A stretch of DNA of 64,000 nucleotides from Acinetobacter gandensis (lineage in GTDB: Bacteria; Pseudomonadota; Gammaproteobacteria; Pseudomonadales; Moraxellaceae): NCBI RefSeq assembly GCF_001678755.1, contig NZ_LZDS01000025.1:228851-292850 (forward strand), written 5' to 3'. How positions within the stretch are numbered: the first letter of the stretch is position 1; each line of letters begins with the position of its first letter. Made by a program: the position numbers and the translations under genes. Under the pieces are notes generated by a model that searched no databases, had not been told where the DNA came from, and saw only the letters and a program-made list of their open reading frames with translations. Positions 16,373 to 25,736 of this stretch are shown here, piece after piece.

Positions 16373-18469
16373 ATGACACATTATAAAAAATTTATCGGGG
16401 CAAGCTGCCTTTTAAGCTGTTTAACGCTTTTTGCCTGTGGCGATAGCAACAAAAAAGACAACGAAACATTAGTACAAGAAGATGAGGCTGATGCTCTTCA
16501 CGTAATTACCAATCCACCACGTTTAAAAGCCAATAAAAGCGGCGAACATGAGCTGATTGTTGCTTATAAAAAGCAAGCTTTATTTGACCCTGAAACAGGG
16601 GAATATGATCAATTACATGCGCGTGGCTATTTGACCAAGCCTGAGCTTTATAACAGTAAAAATGCCGATGGCAGCGTCACAGATGTATTGGTTGGCCCTC
16701 AAATTCGCGCCAAACAAGGTGAAAATTTAAAAGTTCATTTGGTCAATAACCTACCGGTTGAATCAAACGAAACTTGTCCTGATCCTGCTACCAATATTAA
16801 TCAAGGCAATTGCTTTAACACCACCAATTTACATACCCATGGTTTATGGGTGAGTCCGCAAGGCAATAGTGACAACGTATTCCTCACTATCAAACCCAAT
16901 CAAGACTTTCATTATGAATTTCAGATTGAGCCGAATCATCCTGCGGGTACGTTTTGGTATCATTCGCATGTCCATGGCTCAACAGCTATTCAGGTTTCAA
17001 GCGGCATGGCTGGCCCTTTAATTATTGAAGGTGAGCGTAAACCTATTGTGACGAATGGACAAATTCAGCAAAACGGTGACTTTGATATTTTATGGAAAAA
17101 TCAAAAGACACAAAATTATGATCATGAAAAAATTATGCTGTTTCAGCAAATTCAATACAATGAAGATTGCGACACTAAGCTGACGCCGAATGCCGATTCA
17201 CCTTGCCTGTATGCCCTTGAAGATTATTCAAAACTCGATATTCCAACCTCGTGGGCAGATGAAAATCGTTATACCAGTATCAATGGCAAAATGCTGGGAG
17301 AAATTAAAGTTGATCAAAATCAATACCACCGTTGGCGCATGATTCACGGTGGTATTCGTGACACTATTGGCTTAACCATCAAAGAGCTACCAAATTCTTC
17401 AGCATTCACCGCTGAACAAACGCTTGCTGAATGTCAGAACTATCAAACCAAAGCCATGTCAGCGCAATTTAAAAAATTAAAAACCTTGCCACTGTATACA
17501 GTCGCTCAAGATGGTTTAACCATGGGGAAAATACAAAAACAAGGGATTGAAATATTTCAGCCAGGCTATCGCTTTGATGCCATGTTGGCTTTTCCAAGCA
17601 TTAATAAATACTGTGTATACGATGCTAAATTGAACTTAGAAGACGAAATCAATGCGCCAGACTCAAGTCCGCTGCTACGTCGTGCACCCGAAGAAAAACT
17701 GAATACGCAATTGCTCGGTTGGGTCAATGTTCAAGCAACGCAGCTAGCTGTACAAAGCCCTTATGACTTTTTGAAAGTGCAAGCCACTGCTATTGGACTT
17801 GCACCTGAAGTAATTCAGCAAGTTTCGCAAGGTGATCTATCCGCCTTTATTTCTCATGCTAGCCTCATGACTGCTGAGGTCGATGAATTGCTCAAAAACA
17901 TGGCAAAACAAATCACCAACTTCGACATTATGTTTAATGCTGATGGAAGCTTTAAATTTGGTATTCGTCATGCCGATGAAGGGACACTCATCAGCTTTGG
18001 CGATGCTTATCATGCAGAAGACCACACCCACCATAGCTTTGTACGTAAGCTCCTAATAGGTCAAACCCAAGAATGGGAGTTGACCAGTAATGTTGCAAGT
18101 CATCCCTTCCATATTCATGTCAACCCATTCCAAGTAGTGAAAATTTTGAATGAAGTGGGTGTCGATGTCAGTGCCATAGGCAGTTCAGATAAAGATGGTG
18201 CTGGAAACATTGACTCGCAATATCACGGCATGAAAGGCGTTTGGAAAGATACGCTATTTGTGAAGCAAGGCTATAAAATAATTGTTCGCAGTAAGTATGA
18301 AAAATTTGAAGGTGATTTTGTATTGCACTGTCATATTCTGGACCATGAAGACCAAGGCATGATGGAAACCGTACGTATATGTGGTGATAAGTTTGACTGT
18401 AACAGCGAAGCACCCGCCCACCACAGTATGGACATGAGCGCGAACGATTTAGCTGCGCATAGCCATTAA
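16373..18469 (+). CDS. Lipoprotein multicopper oxidase
   Basis: A 698-residue three-domain multicopper oxidase. It starts with a lipoprotein signal ending LTLFAC, so it should be anchored in the envelope. Copper motifs are HTHGLW and FWYHSHVHGS in the first domain and HPFHIHVNPF plus HCHILDHEDQGMM at the C-terminus, giving the T1 copper His-Cys-His-Met set and the trinuclear cluster. Members oxidise Cu(I), Mn(II), bilirubin or phenols; copper detoxification is the usual role in this group, but the substrate is not shown. The start follows GGGGAAAG by 4 bases. No copB, copper ATPase or regulator is adjacent. A strong terminator follows. Confidence 0.88.
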   Translation: MTHYKKFIGASCLLSCLTLFACGDSNKKDNETLVQEDEADALHVITNPPRLKANKSGEHELIVAYKKQALFDPETGEYDQLHARGYLTKPELYNSKNADGSVTDVLVGPQIRAKQGENLKVHLVNNLPVESNETCPDPATNINQGNCFNTTNLHTHGLWVSPQGNSDNVFLTIKPNQDFHYEFQIEPNHPAGTFWYHSHVHGSTAIQVSSGMAGPLIIEGERKPIVTNGQIQQNGDFDILWKNQKTQNYDHEKIMLFQQIQYNEDCDTKLTPNADSPCLYALEDYSKLDIPTSWADENRYTSINGKMLGEIKVDQNQYHRWRMIHGGIRDTIGLTIKELPNSSAFTAEQTLAECQNYQTKAMSAQFKKLKTLPLYTVAQDGLTMGKIQKQGIEIFQPGYRFDAMLAFPSINKYCVYDAKLNLEDEINAPDSSPLLRRAPEEKLNTQLLGWVNVQATQLAVQSPYDFLKVQATAIGLAPEVIQQVSQGDLSAFISHASLMTAEVDELLKNMAKQITNFDIMFNADGSFKFGIRHADEGTLISFGDAYHAEDHTHHSFVRKLLIGQTQEWELTSNVASHPFHIHVNPFQVVKILNEVGVDVSAIGSSDKDGAGNIDSQYHGMKGVWKDTLFVKQGYKIIVRSKYEKFEGDFVLHCHILDHEDQGMMETVRICGDKFDCNSEAPAHHSMDMSANDLAAHSH

Positions 18470-18493
18470 ACCGATCCTTAAATAACAAAAATT

Positions 18494-18523
18494 AAAATGC
18501 CCATCGCAATATGGGCATTTTGT
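18494..18523 (+). terminator. Terminator of the multicopper oxidase gene
   Basis: An 11-bp perfect stem AAAATGCCCAT / ATGGGCATTTT with a 6-base loop ending in T residues, 25 bases after the stop. Confidence 0.9.
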
Positions 18524-18592
18524 TTGCCTATCTGCCTTGCTTGCTGCAAAATATTGTGATTAATCATTTGTGAATATACACAGAGGCTCGTC

Positions 18593-19318
18593 ATGTCAAC
18601 GTCTATGGCATTTACATCTTTCACTTTAAATGGTGTGGATGCACAAAAATTCCTTCAAGGTCAGGTGACTTTACATGTTGAACGTCTGGAAGAAAATGTA
18701 ACGCGTTATACAGCAATCTGCGACCTGAAAGGCCGTATTCACTTTGGCCTATGGCTGACCAAATTAAATGCCGAAAGTTTTGTGATTGTCACAACTCAAG
18801 ATCAATCTGAAGAATTTGCCAAGCACATTAAAAAATTTGGTGCATTTTCAAAAATGAAACTTGAAGATTCGGGTCTCGTTTATCCAAGTTTAGTGAATGG
18901 CGAAACAACTTTTGGCACAGAGCCAACTGATGTTGCTGCATGGGAAGTTCAAGCGATTCAAGCGGGTCAAGCCTATATCGACCAAGCTATTGAGCACTTG
19001 TTTCAACCACAAGAATTACGATTACATCAACGTGAAGGCGTGCACTATGACAAAGGCTGTTACTTAGGTCAGGAAGTTATTGCTCGTCTTTGGTTTAAAG
19101 CCAAGCCTAAAGCATGGCTACATGCTATTGCAGGTACAGGTGCGGCTCCCGCTGAAGGTGAACAATTGAATAAAGGCGTTCAAGTCGTCAATAGCGTAGA
19201 GGTTGAAAATGGATATGTGGCGCTGGTTGTTGCCCGTCCAGATGCATTGTCTGAACTAGATGTCACTGTGCTTAATTTGCCAGAAGCTTTAAATGGTGAT
19301 GTAGCACGACCGCAGTAA
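18593..19318 (+). CDS. ygfZ: YgfZ-type folate-binding protein
   Basis: A 241-residue GcvT-like protein of the YgfZ/IBA57 family. The diagnostic KGCYLGQEV motif is near residue 159, with the conserved Cys. The family helps maintain Fe-S enzymes, such as MiaB, in a folate-dependent manner; it is cytosolic. It is somewhat shorter than E. coli YgfZ, as is common in Acinetobacter. It is transcribed alone and closed by a bidirectional terminator shared with the convergent 19362-19607 gene. Confidence 0.9.
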   Translation: MSTSMAFTSFTLNGVDAQKFLQGQVTLHVERLEENVTRYTAICDLKGRIHFGLWLTKLNAESFVIVTTQDQSEEFAKHIKKFGAFSKMKLEDSGLVYPSLVNGETTFGTEPTDVAAWEVQAIQAGQAYIDQAIEHLFQPQELRLHQREGVHYDKGCYLGQEVIARLWFKAKPKAWLHAIAGTGAAPAEGEQLNKGVQVVNSVEVENGYVALVVARPDALSELDVTVLNLPEALNGDVARPQ

Positions 19319-19331
19319 AATATTGATGCAT

Positions 19332-19360
19332 AAAAAAACCTCCTAATAGGAGGTTTTTTA
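19332..19360. terminator. Bidirectional terminator between ygfZ and the 81-residue gene
   Basis: ACCTCCT / AGGAGGT with a 3-base loop, flanked by an A-run and a T-run, between two convergent genes. Confidence 0.92.
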
Positions 19361-19361
19361 T

Positions 19362-19607
19362 TTAAAATCCATGAAACAGCTTGTTCATATCTTTACACAC
19401 ATAGTCTTTAAAATGGTAAGCGCGTGCATGTTTAGCATCAAATTTTGCTTCAAGCTCACCTTTCTTAAAAATATAGACACGATTTTCTTTACTGACCAAA
19501 AATTCAGCACCCAGCTTCATTAATAACGCATCAATCTTATCTTCATCTGCAATTGACTCATCCGCTGCAACCTTGTCATAGTTACGTTTGATGCCTTTTA
19601 TAAACAT
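19362..19607 (-). CDS. 81-residue conserved hypothetical protein
   Basis: A small basic protein without membrane segment, beginning MFIKGIKRNYDKVAADE and ending MNKLFHGF. A good TGAGG ribosome-binding site precedes the ATG, and the gene ends at a strong convergent terminator, so it is likely real. I do not recognise a domain. Neighbours give no hint of its role. Confidence 0.65.
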   Translation of the reverse strand: MFIKGIKRNYDKVAADESIADEDKIDALLMKLGAEFLVSKENRVYIFKKGELEAKFDAKHARAYHFKDYVCKDMNKLFHGF

Positions 19608-19864
19608 GGTCTAACCTCAGATCTTTCGTTGAAGGCGCGATTTAAGCAAAGAACAATTAACTTTGCAAAGTACAAGCCAAATAAAAGCGGTATTGTTCTG
19701 AAAACTACAGCTTTTATACGTTAGAAAAATTTTCAAATTTTAAGTCCTAATCACAATTCCTCACTTTACATTTACATAAATCGACCTATGATGTTAAAAC
19801 AGTCAAAAATAACCACCAAAACACATAAATGGAATTATGTGCATGTTTTAAAAAAGGTTTTAAA

Positions 19865-20671
19865 ATGAAAAAAATTATTCTCGCAAGTATTTTGGCACTC
19901 ACAACCCAGCTCGCATTGGCTGATACTAAAGCCGCTACAGTGGATCCTGAATTTGCAAAAATCGAAGCGATGGTTAAAGCAAAAAATATGACGGGTGCTT
20001 ATCAAGCACTCAGTAAATTAGCTGCAACCGGCAATGCCCAAGCCATCTATAACTTAGGCTATTTAACACAAACTGGCCAAGGTACAGCAAAAGACGAGAA
20101 AAAAGCCATTCAGCTTTATGAGCAAGCTGGTGCAAAAGGCTACCCCGTTGCTAACTATGTCTTAGGTAAAAATTACGCCACAGGTACTTTAGGCCTAAAA
20201 CAAGATCCAGCCAAAGCCAAACAATATTTAGAACGTGCATCGAGTGCAGGTTTTGACGATGCAACTATCGACTATGCGATTCTTTTATTTGCTGAAAACA
20301 ATCCTCAGTCAGACAAATTAGCATTAACGAAGCTAGATCCACTGATCAAGAAAGGTTTCTATCCTGCAATACATGCCAAAGCGCTGTATGACATCAGTAC
20401 AGGTTTTAAAACTAAGAATGATAAACCAGTTCAACAAGGCTTAAATAGCATTCAAGATTTGGCGAAAAAAGGATATATTCCTGCTCTCATGGCTGTGGGG
20501 AACATGTTTGTGAATGGCAATATCATTCCACAAAACCTGCCTGAAGCGAAAAAAATCTTTGCAGCACTTGCACAAGAAAATGTACCACAGGCCAAAGAAT
20601 CATTAGCAACAGTAGATAAATTAATAGCGGAACAAGCCAAAGCACCGAAAGCTAGCGCGAAAAAAAGTTAA
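19865..20671 (+). CDS. Secreted Sel1-repeat (TPR-like) protein
   Basis: A 268-residue protein with a signal peptide (MKKIILASILALTTQLALA), then tandem Sel1-like helical repeats, for example AIYNLGYLTQTGQGTAKDEK (near residue 60) and VANYVLGKNYATGTLG (near 96). The C-terminal tail is Lys/Ala-rich. Sel1 repeats mediate protein-protein contacts, often in the periplasm. The start at 19865 gives an intact signal peptide and follows AAGG; an ATG 12 codons upstream would place Cys and Phe residues before it. The partner is unknown. Confidence 0.85.
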   Translation: MKKIILASILALTTQLALADTKAATVDPEFAKIEAMVKAKNMTGAYQALSKLAATGNAQAIYNLGYLTQTGQGTAKDEKKAIQLYEQAGAKGYPVANYVLGKNYATGTLGLKQDPAKAKQYLERASSAGFDDATIDYAILLFAENNPQSDKLALTKLDPLIKKGFYPAIHAKALYDISTGFKTKNDKPVQQGLNSIQDLAKKGYIPALMAVGNMFVNGNIIPQNLPEAKKIFAALAQENVPQAKESLATVDKLIAEQAKAPKASAKKS

Positions 20672-20689
20672 AGCTCATTCATAAACTGT

Positions 20690-20722
20690 GAAAAAAAAGC
20701 CCTGCAATTGCAGGGCTTTTTA
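20690..20722. terminator. Bidirectional terminator, Sel1 gene / OYE gene
   Basis: GCCCTGCA / TGCAGGGC perfect palindrome flanked by eight A and a T-run, between convergent genes. Confidence 0.92.
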
Positions 20723-20757
20723 TATTGCATTTTAAATTTATACCATTCTAGGCCAAT

Positions 20758-21894
20758 TTATTTAAGCAAGGCTGCATCATCAAAGGCTTTAAATTGACTG
20801 CGCTGCGCATGTGGCTGACAGCGTAAATATTGCGGCGCGATTTGAATATCTGCTCCCAATTCTGCTGCTGCATGCCAAGGCCAACGCGGGTCATATTGGA
20901 TAGCACGTGCAATACCAATTGCATCTGCCATTTCATATTGCAATATGCCTTCTGCCTGCATCGCTTCCGTAATTAAGCCCACTGCAATGACCGGAATCGT
21001 AACCGCATGCTTAATCGCCTCTGCAAAAGGGACTTGATAACTCGCCTGTAGATGTATTTTCTGATCAACAGCTAAGCCACCACTCGAAGTATGGATATAC
21101 GCTGCACCTAATTGTTCTAAAGCTTTAGACAATCCTACTGCAGACTCGATGTCCCAACTAGACTCGCCGGTATATTCCATCCAGTCTGTTGCAGAGATAC
21201 GTACACCAATTGGATAATCCACAGGAACAACATTTTTCATGGCCTGTAAGACTTCTAAAGTCAAACGAATACGATTTTCAAAGCTACCACCATATTCATC
21301 AGTACGTTGATTAGATAAAGGCGACATAAACTGATGTAATAAATAGCCATGTGCTGCATGCAATTCAATGAGGTCAAATCCTGCATCAACTGCACGTTTT
21401 GCAGACTCAGCAAAGTCTAGAATAATCTGATCAATTTCAGCTTTGGTTAATGCATGCGGCGCATGATCTTGCGTATTAAATGGTAATTCACTGGCTGAAA
21501 CCGTTTGCCAGCCTTGCGCATGATCAGGTGCTAATTGGCCACGTCCATTCCACGGCTTATCAGTCGACGCTTTTCGCCCAGCATGGGCAAGTTGAATTGC
21601 AAATGGCATCGGTGAAAGACTTTTCACTTTTGCCAATAAAGCTTTGATCTGTGCACGTTGTAAATCATTCCAAAGCCCAAGGTCTGCATAGCTAATACGC
21701 CCTTCAGGCTGTACCGCAGTCGCCTCAACAATACAAAGCCCAGCACCTGACAATGCGTAATTCGCCCATTGCTGTTCATGCCAATAGGTTAATTCGCCTT
21801 GTTCATTGGCAGAGTACTGACACATTGGTGCAATCACGATTCGATTACTTAAAGTCAAACTACCAAACTGAATTGGTTGAAATAACAACGCCAC
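20758..21894 (-). CDS. Old Yellow Enzyme family oxidoreductase (YqjM-like)
   Basis: A 378-residue FMN-dependent TIM-barrel enzyme of the YqjM class. It has IVIAPMCQYSA near residue 19 with the class-typical Cys, the substrate-binding HAAHGYLLHQFMSP near 179, and the FMN-binding GIARAIQYDP near 335. Members reduce activated C=C bonds of enones using NADPH. GTG is the start codon, with AGGAG 6 bases upstream. It is the last gene of a three-gene unit after the TonB receptor (15-base gap). The physiological substrate is unknown; the operon hints that it acts on a compound imported by the two outer-membrane proteins. Confidence 0.88.
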   Translation of the reverse strand: MALLFQPIQFGSLTLSNRIVIAPMCQYSANEQGELTYWHEQQWANYALSGAGLCIVEATAVQPEGRISYADLGLWNDLQRAQIKALLAKVKSLSPMPFAIQLAHAGRKASTDKPWNGRGQLAPDHAQGWQTVSASELPFNTQDHAPHALTKAEIDQIILDFAESAKRAVDAGFDLIELHAAHGYLLHQFMSPLSNQRTDEYGGSFENRIRLTLEVLQAMKNVVPVDYPIGVRISATDWMEYTGESSWDIESAVGLSKALEQLGAAYIHTSSGGLAVDQKIHLQASYQVPFAEAIKHAVTIPVIAVGLITEAMQAEGILQYEMADAIGIARAIQYDPRWPWHAAAELGADIQIAPQYLRCQPHAQRSQFKAFDDAALLK

Positions 21895-21909
21895 AAAACT
21901 CTCCTTATT

Positions 21910-24069
21910 TTAAAATGCTTTCGTTACACTTAAGCCTGCACTCCAATTGACCCCATCTGCGGGTTCAAAGAAGCGTCCATTACCGTCATTCACAATCACA
22001 GAGCCGACATATTTTTCATCAAATAAATTGTCTGCTCGAACATAGCTTTTTATTTTCCAGTCATCCTGTTGCCAAACATAACCGGCATTGGCGGAAACCA
22101 CGGTGTAGCTTGGTGCAGCATCACTATTGGCATCATCGACATAAATTTTATCCATATAACGGACATCAAGTCCGGCATTAAAGCCAGTTTCAGGTTGCCA
22201 ATTTAGCGCTGCAAAGGCTTGGTTTTTAGCAATACCGGGTATATAGGTGCCTTTGACGACATCACTTTCAGGAATTGCGGCATCAAAAGTCGCATCGATA
22301 TAACTGTAGCTGGCTTGCGCACTTAAATCACGCCACAAGGATTTATTCCATGATAATTCGACACCTTCACGTAAAGTTTTATCGGCATTTTTATAAGTTG
22401 CTCGACCATTTACACTACCAGCTGAAACAATGTCGTCTTGTGTTTTGCTTTGGAATACTGCGGCAGTGAAATTGCCCCATGCATTTTGCGCTTTCACCCC
22501 CAATTCATAGTTATCACTACTAGCAGGTTTCAAATCAAAATTCATGCCGTCATCTTTAGAATAGGCCATTTCGGTAAATGTGGGTGTTTCAAAACCTTTG
22601 GCATAACTGACATAAGCGTTTATTTTCGGATTGATCGCCCAGCTCAGTGCCGCTGATGGTAGAACCTTGTCATAGTCGGTTTTACCGCTATCATCTTTAT
22701 TCAACCCAACTATGTATTTATCGTCCGACTCATAATGCACATTGCTATATCTTAATCCTGCATCTAAGGTCAATGTTGGAAGAAAATTCCAAGAGGCTTG
22801 CACATACGGATCCAAATTCCATAGGGTATTATTTTCATTGCGGCGAATATTGCCCTTTACACCATACTGCCCTTCAGCATTAAAGTTTTCATAACCTTTT
22901 CGGTCTTCATCCATATAGTCAAAAGCCAAACCAGCGGTTAGACGTGTATCAGGTAATAAATCTTTGCCTGTCCAGCGAATATCTGTTCCATAATAGTCAC
23001 GGCTAAAATCAATCACACCGCCTGCATGGCGAGGGTTTCTTTGACTTGTTGATGATATTGGATTTCCATCTTCATCTAAGCCTAAATTTATTGAATACTC
23101 ACCTTTAGGAATCGATTGATACTGGGTTACATCACGTTGCCCCATATATACCATTGCATTGAGTTCATGCTGATCATTGATCGGCTTTTTCCATGTTAAG
23201 CCTGTTTGAGTTTGGTCAATTTCTTTACGAACATCAAATTGTTTTAAAAAAGCGACTTGTTGCTTTGGATTGTCTTGCCAATGTTTTCTTGTCAAACCTT
23301 GCGGATCATCTGCATTAATATCCACATGATTAACAATCCAGTTCACTTTTGAACCATCATCCAAATCCCATGTGAGTTTGGCATTACTTAATACTTTCTT
23401 AGCAGCGCTGTGATCGCGATAGCCATCCGTTTCAAAATAAGATGAACTCACCACATAACTTGGCTCACTAGCCTTGTCTGATCCACCTTGTAGCACTACA
23501 TCTGCACGACTTTTGTTATGACTACCCGCAGAATAACCAAGCTCAACGGAGTCTTTGCCTGTTCCTTCTTTGGTTGTGGTTAATACCGCACCACCCGAAG
23601 AGTTCCCGTAAAGTGATGAAAATGGGCCGCCTAATACTTCAACATGACTTAAGCTACTCATATCAATATTTGAGGTTTGCCCTTGCCCATCTGGCATGGT
23701 CGCTGGAATTCCATCAACATATAAACGGATACCGCGTACACCAAAAGTAGAGCGCGCGCCAAAACCACGCATCGAAATTTGTAAATCCTGTGCGTAATTT
23801 TCACGATTATTGAGTTGTAGTCCGGGAACACCTTTTAAGGTCTCCGACAGGTTCACACCTGTATTGTTATTATTTTCTGGCTGCTCAATTCGATAAACCG
23901 AGGCTGGTGTTTTAAGCCAAGTCGTATTGGTACGAGGAGCTTCGATTGTAATAGCAGGAAGTAAAACAGGTTCCGTAGAACCTGTTTCTGCATAAAGTTG
24001 CTGGCAGATGCATGCCGTCAGGCAAAGTAAATGTGTCGATGTGAATTTGACGTTATATTTACTTTGCAT
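21910..24069 (-). CDS. TonB-dependent outer-membrane receptor
   Basis: A 719-residue receptor with a signal peptide (cleavage likely after QLYA near residue 27). The plug domain spans about 45-165 (LSETLKGVPGLQL, GFGARSTFGVRGIRLYVDG, GNSSGGAVL), and a 22-strand barrel ends in the terminal Phe required for outer-membrane insertion. Such receptors import ferric siderophores, cobalamin, sugars or other large ligands; the overall layout is like the FecA/iron-complex group, but the ligand cannot be read from sequence. AGGTG precedes the ATG. It starts 19 bases after the upstream porin stop, so the two are co-transcribed. Confidence 0.88.
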   Translation of the reverse strand: MQSKYNVKFTSTHLLCLTACICQQLYAETGSTEPVLLPAITIEAPRTNTTWLKTPASVYRIEQPENNNNTGVNLSETLKGVPGLQLNNRENYAQDLQISMRGFGARSTFGVRGIRLYVDGIPATMPDGQGQTSNIDMSSLSHVEVLGGPFSSLYGNSSGGAVLTTTKEGTGKDSVELGYSAGSHNKSRADVVLQGGSDKASEPSYVVSSSYFETDGYRDHSAAKKVLSNAKLTWDLDDGSKVNWIVNHVDINADDPQGLTRKHWQDNPKQQVAFLKQFDVRKEIDQTQTGLTWKKPINDQHELNAMVYMGQRDVTQYQSIPKGEYSINLGLDEDGNPISSTSQRNPRHAGGVIDFSRDYYGTDIRWTGKDLLPDTRLTAGLAFDYMDEDRKGYENFNAEGQYGVKGNIRRNENNTLWNLDPYVQASWNFLPTLTLDAGLRYSNVHYESDDKYIVGLNKDDSGKTDYDKVLPSAALSWAINPKINAYVSYAKGFETPTFTEMAYSKDDGMNFDLKPASSDNYELGVKAQNAWGNFTAAVFQSKTQDDIVSAGSVNGRATYKNADKTLREGVELSWNKSLWRDLSAQASYSYIDATFDAAIPESDVVKGTYIPGIAKNQAFAALNWQPETGFNAGLDVRYMDKIYVDDANSDAAPSYTVVSANAGYVWQQDDWKIKSYVRADNLFDEKYVGSVIVNDGNGRFFEPADGVNWSAGLSVTKAF

Positions 24070-24088
24070 GGATGCACCTACTTGTTCA

Positions 24089-25345
24089 TTAGAATGTTAC
24101 CTTAGAGCTTAAACCAATTACGAAAGCATCATCAACTCGATTTGTTGAGCCTGGGTTAACAACATACTGTAGACTCGGGCGAACCATCAGCCATTTTGTT
24201 GGATTATGGCTGTAGTTCAACTCAATGTTATATTCTGCGCTCGCATCAAATTTGTCAGCAGATAAACGATTATTCACATGTGCTCTGTTCACGCCTAGAC
24301 CAATCATGTCAGTCGGTAAACGGTCTGCTAAACCGATATATTTCAGACCCAATTGTTGTGAATTATCCACTTTCGTTGTTACACGATCATGCCAAGTAAA
24401 GTTAGCAAAACTATGTAAGCCACGACGACCCTCGCCTGTAGATGTCAATTGCTGCTCAATCGCAACCCAACCACCAAAAGTACGATTTTTTGCATCTGTC
24501 GGGTTAGCAATATCTTTTTGATTTTTTACGTCATCCGCAGTGTTATACATCCCACCAACACGGTAACTGCCCGCTAAGCCGTTTACCAACGATTTAGGTG
24601 TCCACACCAATTCAACTGGAATAGTCACACCATCTGCTTGATCGGTATCCAAATTCCAACCATGACGTTCTAAAGCATTTTCAGGGTTAAATTCATAAAC
24701 ACCGACTTGTGCTGCAAGTTCAGGCGTCGCTTGATATTTCACACGACCGCCCCATTGAGCAACAGGCGTATTCATCCACATCGTACCTTGCCATTTGCCC
24801 ATCTGTGCTGCACAAAAGGCATTACTTTCAAAGTCACATGCCATCACGTTAAAGTCCATTCCGAGACCTAGACGACCGGCTTTAATACTAATACCCTGTT
24901 CTTTAAAATTCTTTTCAATAGAAAGTTCTGTTAAGCGACTTTTTTGGTTGCCGCGACCAAAATTGGCTTGAACATTGGCCAATTGTGGGGCATCACCTTG
25001 TAAATCATCAATCGTTGTACTTTGGCCTTGACGGGCTGTCATCACTGCACGCACAGTTACGCCATCCCAACCCGCCAGCTTTTCCATATCGAGTTGGGTA
25101 CCCAGCCACAACTGGCTCGCTACTGTCGCTGAATGTCCAGCATTACGTCCACCATCGGCAAGATAGGCAGCATCTGCTGCAATATTTGCTTCAAACTTCA
25201 CGCCCTGTTGAGCGAGTTCAGTACGTTTACCATCCCAATCACCCAACATATACTGACCTTTAGGGTCAAAAGCATCTGCGGCATTAGTATGTGTCATGGC
25301 TGCCATTACCAACGTAGGCATTAAAGCTAGACTGAATTTTTTCAT
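24089..25345 (-). CDS. OprB-type carbohydrate-selective porin (copy 1)
   Basis: A 418-residue outer-membrane porin with signal peptide (MKKFSLALMPTLVMAAMTHTNA...). The OprB signature YMLGDWDGKRTELAQQGV lies just after cleavage, and the chain ends in Phe. OprB porins let sugars or small acids diffuse into the periplasm. The start at 25345 is the first ATG that gives a proper signal peptide; an upstream frame extension is not protein-like. It is the first gene of a porin / TonB receptor / OYE operon. A second OprB paralogue lies at 43269-44537 beside gcd. The substrate is unknown. Confidence 0.85.
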   Translation of the reverse strand: MKKFSLALMPTLVMAAMTHTNAADAFDPKGQYMLGDWDGKRTELAQQGVKFEANIAADAAYLADGGRNAGHSATVASQLWLGTQLDMEKLAGWDGVTVRAVMTARQGQSTTIDDLQGDAPQLANVQANFGRGNQKSRLTELSIEKNFKEQGISIKAGRLGLGMDFNVMACDFESNAFCAAQMGKWQGTMWMNTPVAQWGGRVKYQATPELAAQVGVYEFNPENALERHGWNLDTDQADGVTIPVELVWTPKSLVNGLAGSYRVGGMYNTADDVKNQKDIANPTDAKNRTFGGWVAIEQQLTSTGEGRRGLHSFANFTWHDRVTTKVDNSQQLGLKYIGLADRLPTDMIGLGVNRAHVNNRLSADKFDASAEYNIELNYSHNPTKWLMVRPSLQYVVNPGSTNRVDDAFVIGLSSKVTF

Positions 25346-25736
25346 TGGAAAACCTAAATCTGGAGAGAGTGCAGATCGCAACCCAAAGGTTTGAAATCTA
25401 AAGGCATAAAAATTACATAACTTTTCACATTCTATCTCAGCATATTTTTTATTATTCATTAAACTTTTTTTTATATATTTATATAAATACAAATAAACTT
25501 TTTTATATTTAAATTATTTTTAGCATTATTTTCAAATACTTAAATTAAAAACCATTTTCACAGAAGTTTAATTTTTATACTTGATGAATCTGCTGCATTA
25601 TTTGACCCTAAAGTTCATTTTACCTCTTCAAGCTTATTAATGAAATTCGCCCTTTCTAGCTTCAGCACCAAACTTGCAATTCTACTCAAAACACCCAATA
25701 TTAAGCGCAATATGTTGACAGTATTACGCCTAAGCT
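25346..25736. other. Divergent AT-rich promoter region
   Basis: About 390 bases between the porin operon (minus) and mutM (plus). It is very AT-rich near 25460-25560. No small gene or riboswitch is recognised. A TTGACA at 25715-25720 is too close to the mutM start to be its -35 element. Confidence 0.4.
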
